The notes: a model not told the origin generated them from the letters alone. A stretch of 64,000 nt of DNA from Brachybacterium aquaticum (GCF_014204755.1 NZ_JACHLZ010000001.1:1674001-1738000), one strand, 5' to 3'; shown: positions 20,659 to 30,416, numbered from the stretch's first letter. Program-made: numbers and translations.

Positions 20659-22517
20659 CACGCGCGCCCGCCCGCAGAGTTCTCGTTCTTCGGGGCGTGG
20701 TTCTCCCGGGCGTCGTTCTTGCGGGCGTCGCCCGTCGGGGCGTCGATCTCCGGTCCGTAGCGGCCCGCGCGGACGCGGCGCAGCACGCGCCCGGCGAGCT
20801 CGCGATCGGTCAGGGCGATCACGGCCGCGGCGAGCGCCGCCGCGACCAGTCCGCAGAGGATCCCGTACACCACGGTGAGGACCTCGCCGGTGCGGACGGT
20901 GACCAGCAGCCGCCCCAGCAGCAGGCCGGGGATCGCCCCGGCGAGCAGCGCGACGGGCACGGCGATCGCGGTGCGGCGCACCTGGGTGAAGTGGCCGCCG
21001 GGCTCGAGGATGTCGGTGATGCGGGAGAGGCCGACGAGGCCGCCGGCGGCCTGGCCCACAGCGATGGACAGACCGAACACGGTCGCGGCCTCGGCGGCGG
21101 AGCGCTCGGGGCTCGGCAGGACCAGGATGATCATGACCCCGGCGGCGATGACCCACCCGGCCGAGCCCACCAGCAGCGCGTCCCGCGCCCGCAGCGCGGC
21201 CGAGAGGATGCGGGTGCACTGGGTGGCGACCGCGAAGCCGACCAGTCCCAGGGCGAGTCCGGCGGTGGTCGCACCGACCCCGGAGGCGCCAGCGCGGTCG
21301 ATGAGCCGGAAGAACTGCTCGAGTGCGGGACCGGCGGCGATGAGCATCGCGGCGCCGATCACGGCGACCAGCATGACGGTGCGCACGGAGGTCGCGGCGA
21401 CCTTGGCGAAGTCGGTGATGTCCCCGACCAGGCGCAGCTCGGACAGGTGCGGGAACACGGAGGTCACCAGCGGCACCACGAGCACCGCATAGGGCAGCAG
21501 ATACAGCGCCTGGGCGTACTGGAAGACGGGCAGGGTGCCCACGCCGCCGGCGCGCATGGCCATCAGCATCACCAGCGCCAGCACGAGCTGCTGGGCGCCG
21601 ACCGCGCCGACCCCGGCGCCGCCGAGGGCGAGGGCGCGCCGGGCGTGCTGGGCGGGCATCCGCAGGGCGGGGCGCAGACGCAGCCCCGACCGCAGTGCGG
21701 CGATCGCCACCGGCAGCGCCATCACGGCCACCCCGGCGGTGGTGCCCCAGCCGAGCCATTGCACGGCGGCGGCGTCGATGGTCGTGGTGGTGGCGACCGA
21801 GGGGACCAGGTGGGCGTAGACGCGGTAGGACACCATCACCGCGAGCGAGGACAGCAGCGGCATCATCGCCGGCCACAGGAACCGCTTGCGGGCCTGGAGG
21901 TAGGCGGCAAGGACAACGGCGATCCCGTACAGCGGCAGCTGCACGGCGAAGATCCGCAGGAGCGTGGTCCCGAGCGGCACGCCGGCGGCGCCGGTGCTCT
22001 CCGCCGCGAGCAGCAGCCGGGCGAGCGGCTCTGCCAGGGCGATGACCAGGGCGGCGAGCAGGACGGTGCCGATCAGCGTCCAGGTGAGCAGCACGGAGAT
22101 GATGCGGTCGGCGAGCGCGGCGCCCTCGGCGGGGGGCCGGGTGCGGTCCCTTTCGCGCTGCGCCTCGATCAGGTCCGGGGCGAGGGTCTCCTCGGCGACG
22201 ACCTGGTCCTCGGTGTTCCGCTCGGGGACGAGGCCCGCGATCAGGGGCACCACCACGGCGGCGAGCGCTCCGCCCGCGACGATCTCGAACAGGACGTTCG
22301 GGAGCATGTTCGCGGTGGTGTAGGCGGTGCCGACGTCGCCGGCGCCCACGCTCGCGCCGAACACGAGGTAGCGGACGAACCCGGCGATGCGGGCGATGAC
22401 GGTGACGACGAGGATGATCCCGGCACCGCGCAGCACGGAGCGCGCGATCCGGTCACGGCGCTGCTGCGCGTCGGGTGTGCGGCGCGGCGCGGTCTCCGGG
22501 GCGGGGTCGGTGCTCAT
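20658..22517 (-). CDS. murJ: MurJ-type lipid flippase
   Basis: This 619-residue multispanning protein of the MOP superfamily has about 13-14 membrane segments. ARIAGFVRYLVFGASVGAG and ANMLPNVLFEIVAGGALAAV at about 43-90 are the MurJ N-terminal signature. MurJ exports lipid II for peptidoglycan synthesis. It lacks the cytosolic pseudokinase extension of mycobacterial MviN. Because it sits with a MraY-like enzyme and a glycosyltransferase, it may instead be a paralogue moving another lipid-linked glycan. A second murJ elsewhere would decide this. It overlaps both neighbours. Confidence 0.88.
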
Positions 22518-23398
22518 CGCTCCTCCCCCGTCGTCCCCGTCTCACCGGTCCCGCCGGTCGGAGGCGGCAGGGGGCGCCGTCCGAGCCGGTCCACGGCTGC
22601 GAGCGCCGGGGTCTGCTCGATGACGGCGCTGAAGCTGACCTTCTCGCTGGCGAGGGTCAGGGCCACGACCCCGGCGAGCAGACCGAGCCGGGCGGGTGCC
22701 GGCAGGAGGCGGGTGGCGGCAGTGCCGACGGCCGCGCCGAGCACGTTCGCGCCGGCGTCGCCGAGCATGCCGTGCTCGCGCAGGTCGGTGGGCAGGGCGA
22801 GGGCGCCCGGGAGCGCGGCGGCGAGCGCCAGGGCCGCGCCGCTGCGGGCACGCTCGCCCTCCCCCGTGCGGCCTTCGCCAGCAGTGCGCTGCCCGGCACT
22901 GCGCGCCGCGGCGGCGAGCAGTGCGGCGGGCGGCAGCACGGTCTTCAGCGCCCGGCCGGGGCGCAGGTCCAGGAGGTTCGCGAGGTTGGCGCAGCCGGCG
23001 ATGAGCGCGGCATCCGTCGTGATCAGCATGCCGCCGCGCGGGGCGGGGGCACCTGCCGCGGCGAGGAGGGAGAGGGCGGGGATGCCGAGGGCCTTGGCGG
23101 CGCCGGTGGTGAGCCGTCCCTGCCGGAGTGCGCCGAGGTGGCCTCTCAGTCCCTTGGAGATGGCGCGGCCGGCGCGGCGCTGGCGGGGCTCGAGGAGGTC
23201 GTCGACCAGGCCCAGCGCGCCGATCCCGCCGAGGGCGAGGAAGTCCGTCGGACGACCCGAGCGAGTGGCGAGCGCGCAGGTGCCGAGCACGACGAGCGCG
23301 CCCTCGGCGAGGCTCACCTCGCGGCCGGCGAAGTTGGTGCGGCTCAGCTCCGCGCGGAGCGCGTCGACGAAGCTGTCGGGGTGCTGCTGGGCGCTCAT
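22514..23398 (-). CDS. MraY/WecA-like polyprenyl-phosphate sugar-1-phosphate transferase homologue
   Basis: This 294-residue membrane protein keeps the key residues of the MraY/WecA superfamily: a GLVDDL pair (Asp66/Asp67), a following KGLRGHL, NLANLLD (Asn138, Asn141, Asp144) and MLGDAGAN (Asp214, Asn218). The family links a sugar phosphate from a UDP-sugar to a polyprenyl phosphate. It is shorter than MraY (about 360) and lacks an obvious C-terminal histidine cluster, so substrate and even activity are uncertain. Start and stop overlap steB and murJ as ATGA. The position suggests the first step of a lipid-linked glycan pathway. Confidence 0.78.
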   Translation of the reverse strand: MSAQQHPDSFVDALRAELSRTNFAGREVSLAEGALVVLGTCALATRSGRPTDFLALGGIGALGLVDDLLEPRQRRAGRAISKGLRGHLGALRQGRLTTGAAKALGIPALSLLAAAGAPAPRGGMLITTDAALIAGCANLANLLDLRPGRALKTVLPPAALLAAAARSAGQRTAGEGRTGEGERARSGAALALAAALPGALALPTDLREHGMLGDAGANVLGAAVGTAATRLLPAPARLGLLAGVVALTLASEKVSFSAVIEQTPALAAVDRLGRRPLPPPTGGTGETGTTGEER

Positions 23399-24588
23399 CC
23401 CTCTCCCCCGCCGTCGGACGCCCCGCCGTCGGTGGTGCCGCCGTCGGTGGTGCTGCCCGTGCCCGCCTCCTCCTGCAGCCCGGAGGTCTCGGGCAGGGAG
23501 GGCAGGCGGTCGGCGGCGTCGGCGGTGGTGCCATAGGCGCCCGCGCCGCCGCGGGTCTGCTCGACCAGTGCCAGCACCGCCAGCAGCGGACCGTCGGACT
23601 CCTGGAGCCGGTCGGTGGTGGACAGGCCGTCGTAGGCGCGGTCCCCGCGCACGGTGCGCAGGATGCCGGTGGAGGCGTCGTTGCCGGGGGTCGCGGCGGA
23701 GACGACCGCGGGCAGCCCGGTGGTGGTGAGCGCGCCGAGGAGGCTGGTACGGGCGGCGAGCAGTGCCTGGTCGCGCTCGGCGGCGGTCTGGTCGTCGTCG
23801 GTGTCCACGGCGAGCGCGGCGGGGGCGGCGCTCGCGACCACGACGGCGTCCACGGCCTCGGGGGCGGCGCCGTCGAGGCTCACCATGCGGTGGTCGATGA
23901 GCACCTGCCACAGCTGGGCGCGCTGCTCGGCGGTGAGAGCGGAGCCGGTGCCCGCGCCCGTGTCCGCGCCGTTCTCCGTGCCGCTGTCCGTGCCGTTCTG
24001 TGTGCCGTTCCCGGGGTCGCCCTCCGTGCCCGGTGCGGACCCGGTGCCGGCCTGGCCGTCCGCGGTGCCGGCCTCTCCGGCCAGCAGCACCGGGACGAGG
24101 GCGGCCAGACGCTGGCCGTCGGTGAGCTCGGACCCGTCGGCCTCGCCCGGGAGATCGGGAGCGATCTCGAGCGCGGCGGCGATCGCGTCGGCCCGATCCT
24201 GATCGCGGCCGGGCTCCCACAGGGTGCTCTGCAGCTCCACCCGCACGGTGGAGGCGGCACCGGCGTCGCTGAGCAGGGAGACCATGCGATCCACGGCGTC
24301 GCGGGTGGTGGTGCTGTCGGTGAGGACGGCGACCCGGGTGCCGTCGAGGGACCCGGCGACGAGGTCGGGGCCGATGTCGGTGATGAAGGAGGCGAGCTCG
24401 TCGCGCTGGGCGGTGAGGTCCTCCGACTCGCCGCGCAGCTGCTCCTGCTCGGTGCGCAGCTGCTCGACCTGCCCGGCCAGCTGGTCGCCGAGGCTCTCGC
24501 GCAGCGGTCCGGCACCGAGGACGATGCCCACGGCGAGCGCGAGGAACACCGAGATCAGCGAGACGAGGTGATAGCGGAAGTCGATCAC
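23395..24588 (-). CDS. SteB/MctB-type membrane protein (copper transporter-annotated family)
   Basis: This 397-residue protein starts IDFRYHLVSLISVFLALAVG, a single membrane anchor at about 8-28. A coiled coil follows at about 35-65 (Glu/Gln/Leu-rich), then an extracytoplasmic domain. Two Gly/Thr/Asn-rich low-complexity stretches lie near 185-215 and at the C-terminus. The family includes mycobacterial MctB (Rv1698, copper tolerance) and corynebacterial SteB, which works with SteA in cell separation. The GTG start has AGGAGG upstream. It lies 15 nt downstream of steA. Confidence 0.88.
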   Translation of the reverse strand: MIDFRYHLVSLISVFLALAVGIVLGAGPLRESLGDQLAGQVEQLRTEQEQLRGESEDLTAQRDELASFITDIGPDLVAGSLDGTRVAVLTDSTTTRDAVDRMVSLLSDAGAASTVRVELQSTLWEPGRDQDRADAIAAALEIAPDLPGEADGSELTDGQRLAALVPVLLAGEAGTADGQAGTGSAPGTEGDPGNGTQNGTDSGTENGADTGAGTGSALTAEQRAQLWQVLIDHRMVSLDGAAPEAVDAVVVASAAPAALAVDTDDDQTAAERDQALLAARTSLLGALTTTGLPAVVSAATPGNDASTGILRTVRGDRAYDGLSTTDRLQESDGPLLAVLALVEQTRGGAGAYGTTADAADRLPSLPETSGLQEEAGTGSTTDGGTTDGGASDGGGEG

Positions 24589-24603
24589 GGGGACGGGGCC
24601 CTC

Positions 24604-25776
24604 CTACGACCCGGTGGCCCGGGGAATGAACAGCATGGTGAACCAGGACAGGAGCCCGTCGAGGCGGGCGAACAGGATCTGCACGGCGGCCTGCCCGCCG
24701 GGGGTGGCCCACAGCGCGACCGCGAGGGCCGCGAGCCCCGCCAGCGCCAGCAGCACGAGCTGGAAGGTGGAGATCCTCTGACGGTACAGGCGGGAGACGC
24801 CCTTGGCGTCGACCAGCTTGGACCCGATGCGCAGCCGGGTGAGGAAGGTGGAGCTCATCCCGGCGCGTCCCTTGTCCAGGAACTCCTCGAGGGTGCCGTG
24901 GGTGCCCACCGCCACGATGACCGAGGCGCCCTTCTCGTCGGCCAGGAGCATGGCGATGTCCTCGCTGGTGCCGGAGGCGGGAAAGGAGATCGCGTCCTTC
25001 GCCAGTCCCAGCTGCTCGAGGCGCTCCATGCCGGGGGCGCGGCCGTCGCGGTAGGCGTGCACGACCAGCTCGGAGCCGCTGCGCAGGGCCCGGTCGGAGA
25101 CGGAGTCCATGTCGCCGATGATCATGTCGGGCCGGAACCCGGCCTCGAGCACCGCGTCGGCGCCGCCGTCGACCCCGATGATCACCGGCCGGTTCTCGCG
25201 CAGGAACGGCTTGAGGGTCGCGAGGTCCTCCTTGTAGTGGTAGCCGCGCACCACGATCAGCACGGGGCGGCCGTCCAGGGCGGTGCGCACGTCGGGGGCG
25301 CCGATGCCGTCCAGGAGCAGGTCCCGTTCCCGCAGCATGTACTCCATCGTGTTCTCGGCGAACAGCTCCAGCTGCTCGGACAGGCCCTCGCGCGCGGCCT
25401 CCTGCGCGGCGGCGACGGTGTCGTCGTCCTGGCGCACCCCCCGGGCGATCTCGACGTCCTCGAGCAGCACGGTCCCGCCCACGACCGTGACGGTCTCCCC
25501 GTCGCGCACCCCTTCGAACACGCAGTCGCCGAGGTCGTCGACAAGTACGATCCCGGCGTCGACGAGGATGCGCGGGCCGGCGTTGGGGTACCGGCCGGAG
25601 GTGGAGGCGGAGACGTTGAGCACGGCGGCGGGCGCGCGCTCCACGAGCGCCTCGGCGGCGACGCGGTCGATGTCCTCGTGGTCGATGATCGCGATGTCGC
25701 CGGGCTGGAGGCGCTTGGTGAGGTCCTTGGTGCGCTTGCCCAGTCGCGCGGTGCCCTGGATCCGCGGGCCGCTCAT
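24604..25776 (-). CDS. steA: SteA-type cytokinetic ring protein
   Basis: This 390-residue protein has a thiamine-pyrophosphokinase-like core, with VIIGVDGGADAVLEAGF then MIIGDMDSVSD near 220-250. One membrane segment lies at about 345-365. Corynebacterial SteA localises at the septum and is needed for daughter-cell separation together with SteB. An N-terminal part, GDIAIIDHEDIDRVAAEALVE, is typical of the family. It overlaps the recN stop as ATGA. The nucleotide-binding fold is visible, but no reaction is established. Confidence 0.9.
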   Translation of the reverse strand: MSGPRIQGTARLGKRTKDLTKRLQPGDIAIIDHEDIDRVAAEALVERAPAAVLNVSASTSGRYPNAGPRILVDAGIVLVDDLGDCVFEGVRDGETVTVVGGTVLLEDVEIARGVRQDDDTVAAAQEAAREGLSEQLELFAENTMEYMLRERDLLLDGIGAPDVRTALDGRPVLIVVRGYHYKEDLATLKPFLRENRPVIIGVDGGADAVLEAGFRPDMIIGDMDSVSDRALRSGSELVVHAYRDGRAPGMERLEQLGLAKDAISFPASGTSEDIAMLLADEKGASVIVAVGTHGTLEEFLDKGRAGMSSTFLTRLRIGSKLVDAKGVSRLYRQRISTFQLVLLALAGLAALAVALWATPGGQAAVQILFARLDGLLSWFTMLFIPRATGS

Positions 25777-27491
25777 CGGCCGGTCCGTCCGGCCTCGTCC
25801 AGCAGCTCCTCGGCGTGGGCGAGGGCGACGTCGGAGGCGTCGTCGCCGGCGAGCATGCGGGCGAGCTCGCGGATGCGGCCCGGCCGGTCGAGGGTCTCGA
25901 CGGTGGAGCTGGTGGTGCCGCCGTCGGTGGACTTCACGATCTGCAGGTGGGTGCTCGCGTGGGCGGCGACCTGCGGGAGGTGGGTGACGACGATGACCTG
26001 GGCGTGGCGGGCCAGGCGCGCCAGGCGCTGGCCGACGGCGAGGGCGGCGCGGCCGCCGATCCCGGCGTCGATCTCGTCGAAGACGAACACCGGCGCGGCG
26101 GAGCGGTCGCTGCGGGAGGAGGCCAGCGCCACCTCGAGGGCGAGCATGACGCGGGAGAGCTCACCGCCGGAGGCGGCCTGGGCGACGGGCAGGTGGTCCG
26201 CGCCGGGGTGCGGGGCCAGCAGGATCGTCACCTCGTCGCGGCCGTGGGCGCGGTGGGAGCGCTCGCTGACGTCGACGCGGATCGCGGCGTCGGGCATCTC
26301 GAGGTGGCGCAGCTCCTCCTGCACGGCGGCGGAGAGGGTCGCGGCGGCCTCGGTGCGGGCGACGGTCAGTGCGGTGGCGGCCTCGTCGAGCTCTCCCTCG
26401 AGGGCCTCGAGGCGGGCGGCCGCGGCGGTGCGCTCCTCCTCCGCGCCCTCGAAGCGGTCGAGCTCCTGGGCGGCGGTGCGGGAGGTCTCCAGCAGGGCGG
26501 TGATGTCCTCGGCGGGGCCGTCGGGGCCGGGCAGCAGCGGGCCGATGTCGCGCACGAGGACGGTGAGCTCGTGGAGGCGCTCGTTGGCCTCCTCGATTCG
26601 GCCGGGCGAGGCGTCGATCCCGTCGGCGTAGCGGGAGAGCTCGGCGGCGATGTCGCTGAGCTCGATGCGCAGCGCGTCCAGCCGCTCGGTGAGCGGGGCG
26701 AGGGTGGCGTCGGTGCGGGCGGCGCGGGCGAGGGACTCCGAGGCGATGTCCAGCAGCGCCCCGGCGGCGGGGCCGTCGTCGTCGCCGACGAGGGCGAGGG
26801 CGGCCTGTCCGGCGGCGCCGCGCAGCTCCTCCGCGTTGCCCAGGCGCTCGATCTCGGCGCGCAGCGCCTCGTCCTCCCCCTGCTGGGGGTCGGCGGCCTC
26901 GAGCCGCTCGAGCGCCTCGGTGAGGGCGGTGCCGCGCCGGTCCCGCTCGCGCAGGAGCGCGTCGAGCTCGGTGAGTCGCTCGGTGAGGGCGCTGCGCTCG
27001 CGCCAGATCTCGCGGTGGCGCTCGAGGAGGGGGCCGACGGACTCGCCGGCGAAGCGGTCCAGCGCGTCCCGCTGCTCCTCGGGGTCGCGCAGGCGCTGCT
27101 GGTCGGACTGGCCGTGGACGGTGACGGCGGTGCCGACCAGGCGCGCGAGGGTGCCGATGGGGACGGGCACCCCGCCGATCTGGGCGCGGGAGCGGCCGTC
27201 GCGGGTGAGGCGTCGGACCACGAGCACCTCGCCGTCGTCCTCGTCGGCCCCCAGCTCGTCCAGGGCCGCGGCGAGCTCCGTGTGGCCGGCGAGGGCGAGG
27301 GTGCCGTCCACGGTGCTGGAGCCGCGGGTGCGGCCTCGGTCGAGCCGTCCGCCGAGCAGCATGGTCAGGCCCGTGACGATCATGGTCTTGCCGGCGCCGG
27401 TCTCGCCGGTCAGGGCGGTGAAGCCGGGACCGAACTCGAGCAGGGCGTCGTCGATCACGCCGATCTGGCGGATGCGCAGTGTGGACAGCAC
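25773..27491 (-). CDS. recN: DNA repair ATPase RecN
   Basis: This 572-residue SMC-like protein has Walker A GETGAGKTM near 29-37 at the start. Long coiled-coil arms rich in Glu/Leu/Arg lie at about 150-370, and GGELSRVMLALEV then VFDEIDAGIGG give the signature and Walker B. RecN holds broken DNA ends together in recombination repair. Length is normal. The GTG start is used. It follows nadK by 11 nt and overlaps steA. Confidence 0.96.
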   Translation of the reverse strand: MLSTLRIRQIGVIDDALLEFGPGFTALTGETGAGKTMIVTGLTMLLGGRLDRGRTRGSSTVDGTLALAGHTELAAALDELGADEDDGEVLVVRRLTRDGRSRAQIGGVPVPIGTLARLVGTAVTVHGQSDQQRLRDPEEQRDALDRFAGESVGPLLERHREIWRERSALTERLTELDALLRERDRRGTALTEALERLEAADPQQGEDEALRAEIERLGNAEELRGAAGQAALALVGDDDGPAAGALLDIASESLARAARTDATLAPLTERLDALRIELSDIAAELSRYADGIDASPGRIEEANERLHELTVLVRDIGPLLPGPDGPAEDITALLETSRTAAQELDRFEGAEEERTAAAARLEALEGELDEAATALTVARTEAAATLSAAVQEELRHLEMPDAAIRVDVSERSHRAHGRDEVTILLAPHPGADHLPVAQAASGGELSRVMLALEVALASSRSDRSAAPVFVFDEIDAGIGGRAALAVGQRLARLARHAQVIVVTHLPQVAAHASTHLQIVKSTDGGTTSSTVETLDRPGRIRELARMLAGDDASDVALAHAEELLDEAGRTGR

Positions 27492-27502
27492 GGCGCCGCC
27501 CT

Positions 27503-28447
27503 TCAGCGGGTGCGGGGGCCGCGCCCCCGCCAGCCCACCACGGGCAGCTGGAACTTCTCCACCAGGCGGTCGGCGAAGGGCGTCGCCGCGAGACGCACGA
27601 GGCGCACGGAATGCTCGGACAGGCGCGCCTCGATGCGCATCCCGGCGGTGATGTCCTGGCCGCGACGACCGTCGAGGGTGAGGATCCCCTGCTCGCGGTT
27701 GTCGAAGGTCATCTCGATCGCGGCCTCGGAGGAGCGGCCCAGCACGAGTGGGCGGGCGAAGAGGGCGTGCGCGGCGAGCGGGATCAGCAGCATCGCGTCG
27801 ACCTCGGGCCAGATCACGGGACCGCCGGCGCTGAAGGCGTAGGCGGTCGAGCCGGTGGAGGTGGACAGCAGCACCCCGTCGGCCCCGAAGGAGGACACGG
27901 GCCGGCCGTCGATCTCGATGGCGACGTTGATCATCTTCTGCCGGTCGGCCTTCTCCAGGGAGGCCTCGTTCAGCGCCCAGTGGCGGGCGATCGGCTCGTC
28001 GTACTCGTCCAGGACCGTGATGTCGAGGGTGGAGCGCTTCTCGATGTCGTAGTCGCCGTCGAGAAGGCGGGCGACGGTGATGGAGAGGTCCTCGACCTCG
28101 CTCTCTGCGAGGAAGCCGACGTGGCCGAGGTTCACGCCGTGGACGGGCACGTCCGCCTCGCGAACCGCCTCGAGGGCGCGCAGGATCGTGCCGTCGCCGC
28201 CGAGCACGATGCCGAGCTCGACGAGGTCCGCGGCGGAGACGGCGTCGAGCACGTCGACGGCGCCGTTGGTGAGGAAGGTCAGCAGGCGCGGCGGGGCCTG
28301 GTCCTCGGGCAGGGCGAGGATCTCGTCGACCTGGTCGTCCACGACCACGCCGCGCACGCCGCGGCGGCGCAGCTCCTCGAGGACGGTGAGCATGGCGCTG
28401 AGGGCGTCGCGGCGTCCGGTGTGGACGTACAGGAGGAACCGTCGCAT
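27503..28447 (-). CDS. nadK: NAD kinase
   Basis: This 314-residue enzyme phosphorylates NAD to NADP. GGDGTIL near 80 and the later STSTGSTAYAFSAGGP are the two family signatures, with GVNLGHVGFL between them. The ATG lies 5 nt after the tlyA stop, within the conserved tlyA-nadK-recN order. Confidence 0.97.
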   Translation of the reverse strand: MRRFLLYVHTGRRDALSAMLTVLEELRRRGVRGVVVDDQVDEILALPEDQAPPRLLTFLTNGAVDVLDAVSAADLVELGIVLGGDGTILRALEAVREADVPVHGVNLGHVGFLAESEVEDLSITVARLLDGDYDIEKRSTLDITVLDEYDEPIARHWALNEASLEKADRQKMINVAIEIDGRPVSSFGADGVLLSTSTGSTAYAFSAGGPVIWPEVDAMLLIPLAAHALFARPLVLGRSSEAAIEMTFDNREQGILTLDGRRGQDITAGMRIEARLSEHSVRLVRLAATPFADRLVEKFQLPVVGWRGRGPRTR

Positions 28448-28452
28448 GGTGG

Positions 28453-29418
28453 TCAGTCCTCCTCGGTGGTGCGTGACGGGGTGGGGTGCGGGGCGCGTGG
28501 CTCCCGGCGGCGCCGTGGGACGTCCCCGCGAACGGCAGTCCCGATCATGTCATAGGCCTCTTCGTGCGGCACGCAGGTCGGCCCGGGCGCGCCCGGTCCG
28601 CGTGGTCCGTCGGCCGACGGGGCAGTGCGCTCCTCCCCGGTCAGGAGCCCCGACGGGGCCGGACTCCCCTCCCCCGTCCGGACGGGGCGCAGGTGCACGA
28701 AGTACTCGCGGTTGCCGTCCTGCCCGGGCAGGGAGCTCGGGCCGACGGCCTCGAGCCGGAGCCCGTGCTCGGCTGCGGTCCCGACGACCTCGCGCACGGC
28801 CCGGACCCGCTCCGCTGGATCGGAGACGACCCCGGACTTCGGCAGCGCCCGGCGCCCGACCTCGAACTGGGGCTTGACCATGAGCAGCAGGTCCCCGTCC
28901 TCTCGCACGACGCCGGCGAGGGGCTCGAGAACGGTGCGCAGGGAGATGAAGGACAGGTCGGCGACGACGAGGTCCACGCGCGTGCCGAGCAGCTCCTCGG
29001 TGAGGTCGCGCACGCTCGTGCCGTCGCGGACAACGACCCGGGGATCCTCGCGCACGTGCGCGGCGAGCTGGTCGTGGCCGATGTCGACGGCGTGCACGGA
29101 GGCGGCGCCGCGGCGCAGCAGCACGTCGGTGAACCCGCCGGTGGACGCCCCGGCGTCCAGACAGGTCGCGCCCTGCGGCGACAGGCCCAGGGTGTCCAGG
29201 GCGCCGGCGAGCTTGTGGGCGGCGCGGGAGGCGTATTCGATCCCGTCGGGCACGTCGACGACGCTCAGCGCCGCCCCTGCCGGCACGGGGTGGGAGGGCT
29301 TGGTGACGGGGCGGCCGTCCAGCCGCGCCCGTCCCTCCTCGACGATGCGCCGTGCGTGGGTGCGGGACCGGGCGAGGCCGACTGCGAGCAGCGCGACGTC
29401 GAGCCGGTCCTCGCTCAC
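28453..29418 (-). CDS. tlyA: TlyA-type 16S/23S rRNA 2'-O-methyltransferase
   Basis: This 321-residue protein has an S4 RNA-binding domain at about 1-60 (RLDVALLAVGLARSRTHARR), then an FtsJ-like methyltransferase domain with CLDAGASTGGFTDVLL near 85-100 as the SAM motif. TlyA methylates ribosomal RNA and in mycobacteria confers capreomycin sensitivity. After about residue 245 there is a tail of some 75 residues with APSADG and Arg/Pro-rich ends, longer than the usual 268-residue protein. The GTG start overlaps the preceding stop as GTGA. Confidence 0.94.
   Translation of the reverse strand: MSEDRLDVALLAVGLARSRTHARRIVEEGRARLDGRPVTKPSHPVPAGAALSVVDVPDGIEYASRAAHKLAGALDTLGLSPQGATCLDAGASTGGFTDVLLRRGAASVHAVDIGHDQLAAHVREDPRVVVRDGTSVRDLTEELLGTRVDLVVADLSFISLRTVLEPLAGVVREDGDLLLMVKPQFEVGRRALPKSGVVSDPAERVRAVREVVGTAAEHGLRLEAVGPSSLPGQDGNREYFVHLRPVRTGEGSPAPSGLLTGEERTAPSADGPRGPGAPGPTCVPHEEAYDMIGTAVRGDVPRRRREPRAPHPTPSRTTEED
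28608..28619. repeat. CGTCGGCCGACG palindrome in the tlyA tail
   Basis: A perfect 12-bp copy of the recurring palindrome, encoding SAD within APSADG of the extra TlyA C-terminal tail. Confidence 0.6.
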
Positions 29419-30416
29419 TGCTGCCCGGCCCCCGCAGGGAGGAGCTGCCCGTCCCAGGCCTGCTCGGGGCTCGTCGCGCGCAGCAGCGCGAGGACGGCGG
29501 TGAGGATCCGCGGGTCGTCCGGCGCTCCGTTGATGCGGATGTCGCCGTCCGCCCACTCGGCGCTGACCGCGCCGCAGCGGGCGCGGTCCCCGTCGACGAC
29601 GGGCAGCGGGAACGGTGCGGTGAGCCCGGAGAGGTCCGGGAGGATGAACGTGGGGCGCTGCGCGGGCACGGCGTGCAGTGCGGTCTCGATGGTGTCCACG
29701 CCGGTGAGGACCAGCAGGGACTCCATGCCGGAGCGCACCGCGCCCTCGATGTCGGTGTCGAGGCGATCGCCGACGACCAGTGGACTGCGCGCGCCGATGC
29801 GCTGCGCGGCGACGGTGAACATGCCGGGGTCCGGCTTCCCGGCGACGGCCGGCTCGGCGCCGGTCGCATGGCGCAGCGCGGCGACGAGGGAGCCGTTGCC
29901 CGGGGCGAGCCCCTGCTCGGTGGGCAGGGTCGCGTCGATGTTCGTGGCCATCCAGTAGGCGCCGCGACGGATCGCGTAGGCGCCCTGGGCGAGACGGCCC
30001 CAGTCGAGGTCCGGGGACCAGCCCTGGACCACGGCCACGACGTCCTCGGCGTCCTCGTCCACGGGCACGAGGCCCTCGGCGCGGACCTGGTCGGCGAGGC
30101 TCGGCCCGCCGACGACGAGCACCTTCGCGCCCGGCTCGAGGCGCTCCGCGAGCAGACGGGAGGCGACCTGCGGGGAGGTCACGAACTCCTCGGGCGCGGC
30201 GGTGATGCCGATGCCGGCGAGGTGCTCGGACGCCTGTTGCGGGGTGCGGGAGGCGTTGTTCGTCGCGAAGACGACGGTGCGACCGGCCGCACGGGCGGCG
30301 TCGACGGCCTCCACGGCGTGCGGGATCGGCCGGGAGCCGTGCATGAGGGTGCCGTCGAGATCGAACAGCAGCGCATCATGCAGGTCCAGCAGCGACGGGT
30401 CGGGCCGACGGATCAC
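29415..30416 (-). CDS. HAD-IIA family phosphatase (NagD-like)
   Basis: This 333-residue protein has HAD motif I FDLDGTL near 18-24, motif II TNNASRTP, the motif III lysine in AVAGKPDPGMF and motif IV VVGDRLDTDIEGA. The C2-type cap makes it HAD-IIA, which includes phosphoglycolate and p-nitrophenyl phosphatases. The last 80 residues form an extra domain. The substrate is unknown. The GTG start overlaps the TPR-gene stop, in the same order as Rv1691-Rv1692. Confidence 0.9.
   Translation of the reverse strand: MIRRPDPSLLDLHDALLFDLDGTLMHGSRPIPHAVEAVDAARAAGRTVVFATNNASRTPQQASEHLAGIGITAAPEEFVTSPQVASRLLAERLEPGAKVLVVGGPSLADQVRAEGLVPVDEDAEDVVAVVQGWSPDLDWGRLAQGAYAIRRGAYWMATNIDATLPTEQGLAPGNGSLVAALRHATGAEPAVAGKPDPGMFTVAAQRIGARSPLVVGDRLDTDIEGAVRSGMESLLVLTGVDTIETALHAVPAQRPTFILPDLSGLTAPFPLPVVDGDRARCGAVSAEWADGDIRINGAPDDPRILTAVLALLRATSPEQAWDGQLLPAGAGQQ

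Noticed and set aside
22514..24712. Single 732-codon fusion of steB and the MraY-like protein
   Set aside because: The upstream part of this frame is an out-of-frame shadow of steB. The ATG at 23398 overlaps the steB stop and starts the recognisable protein.
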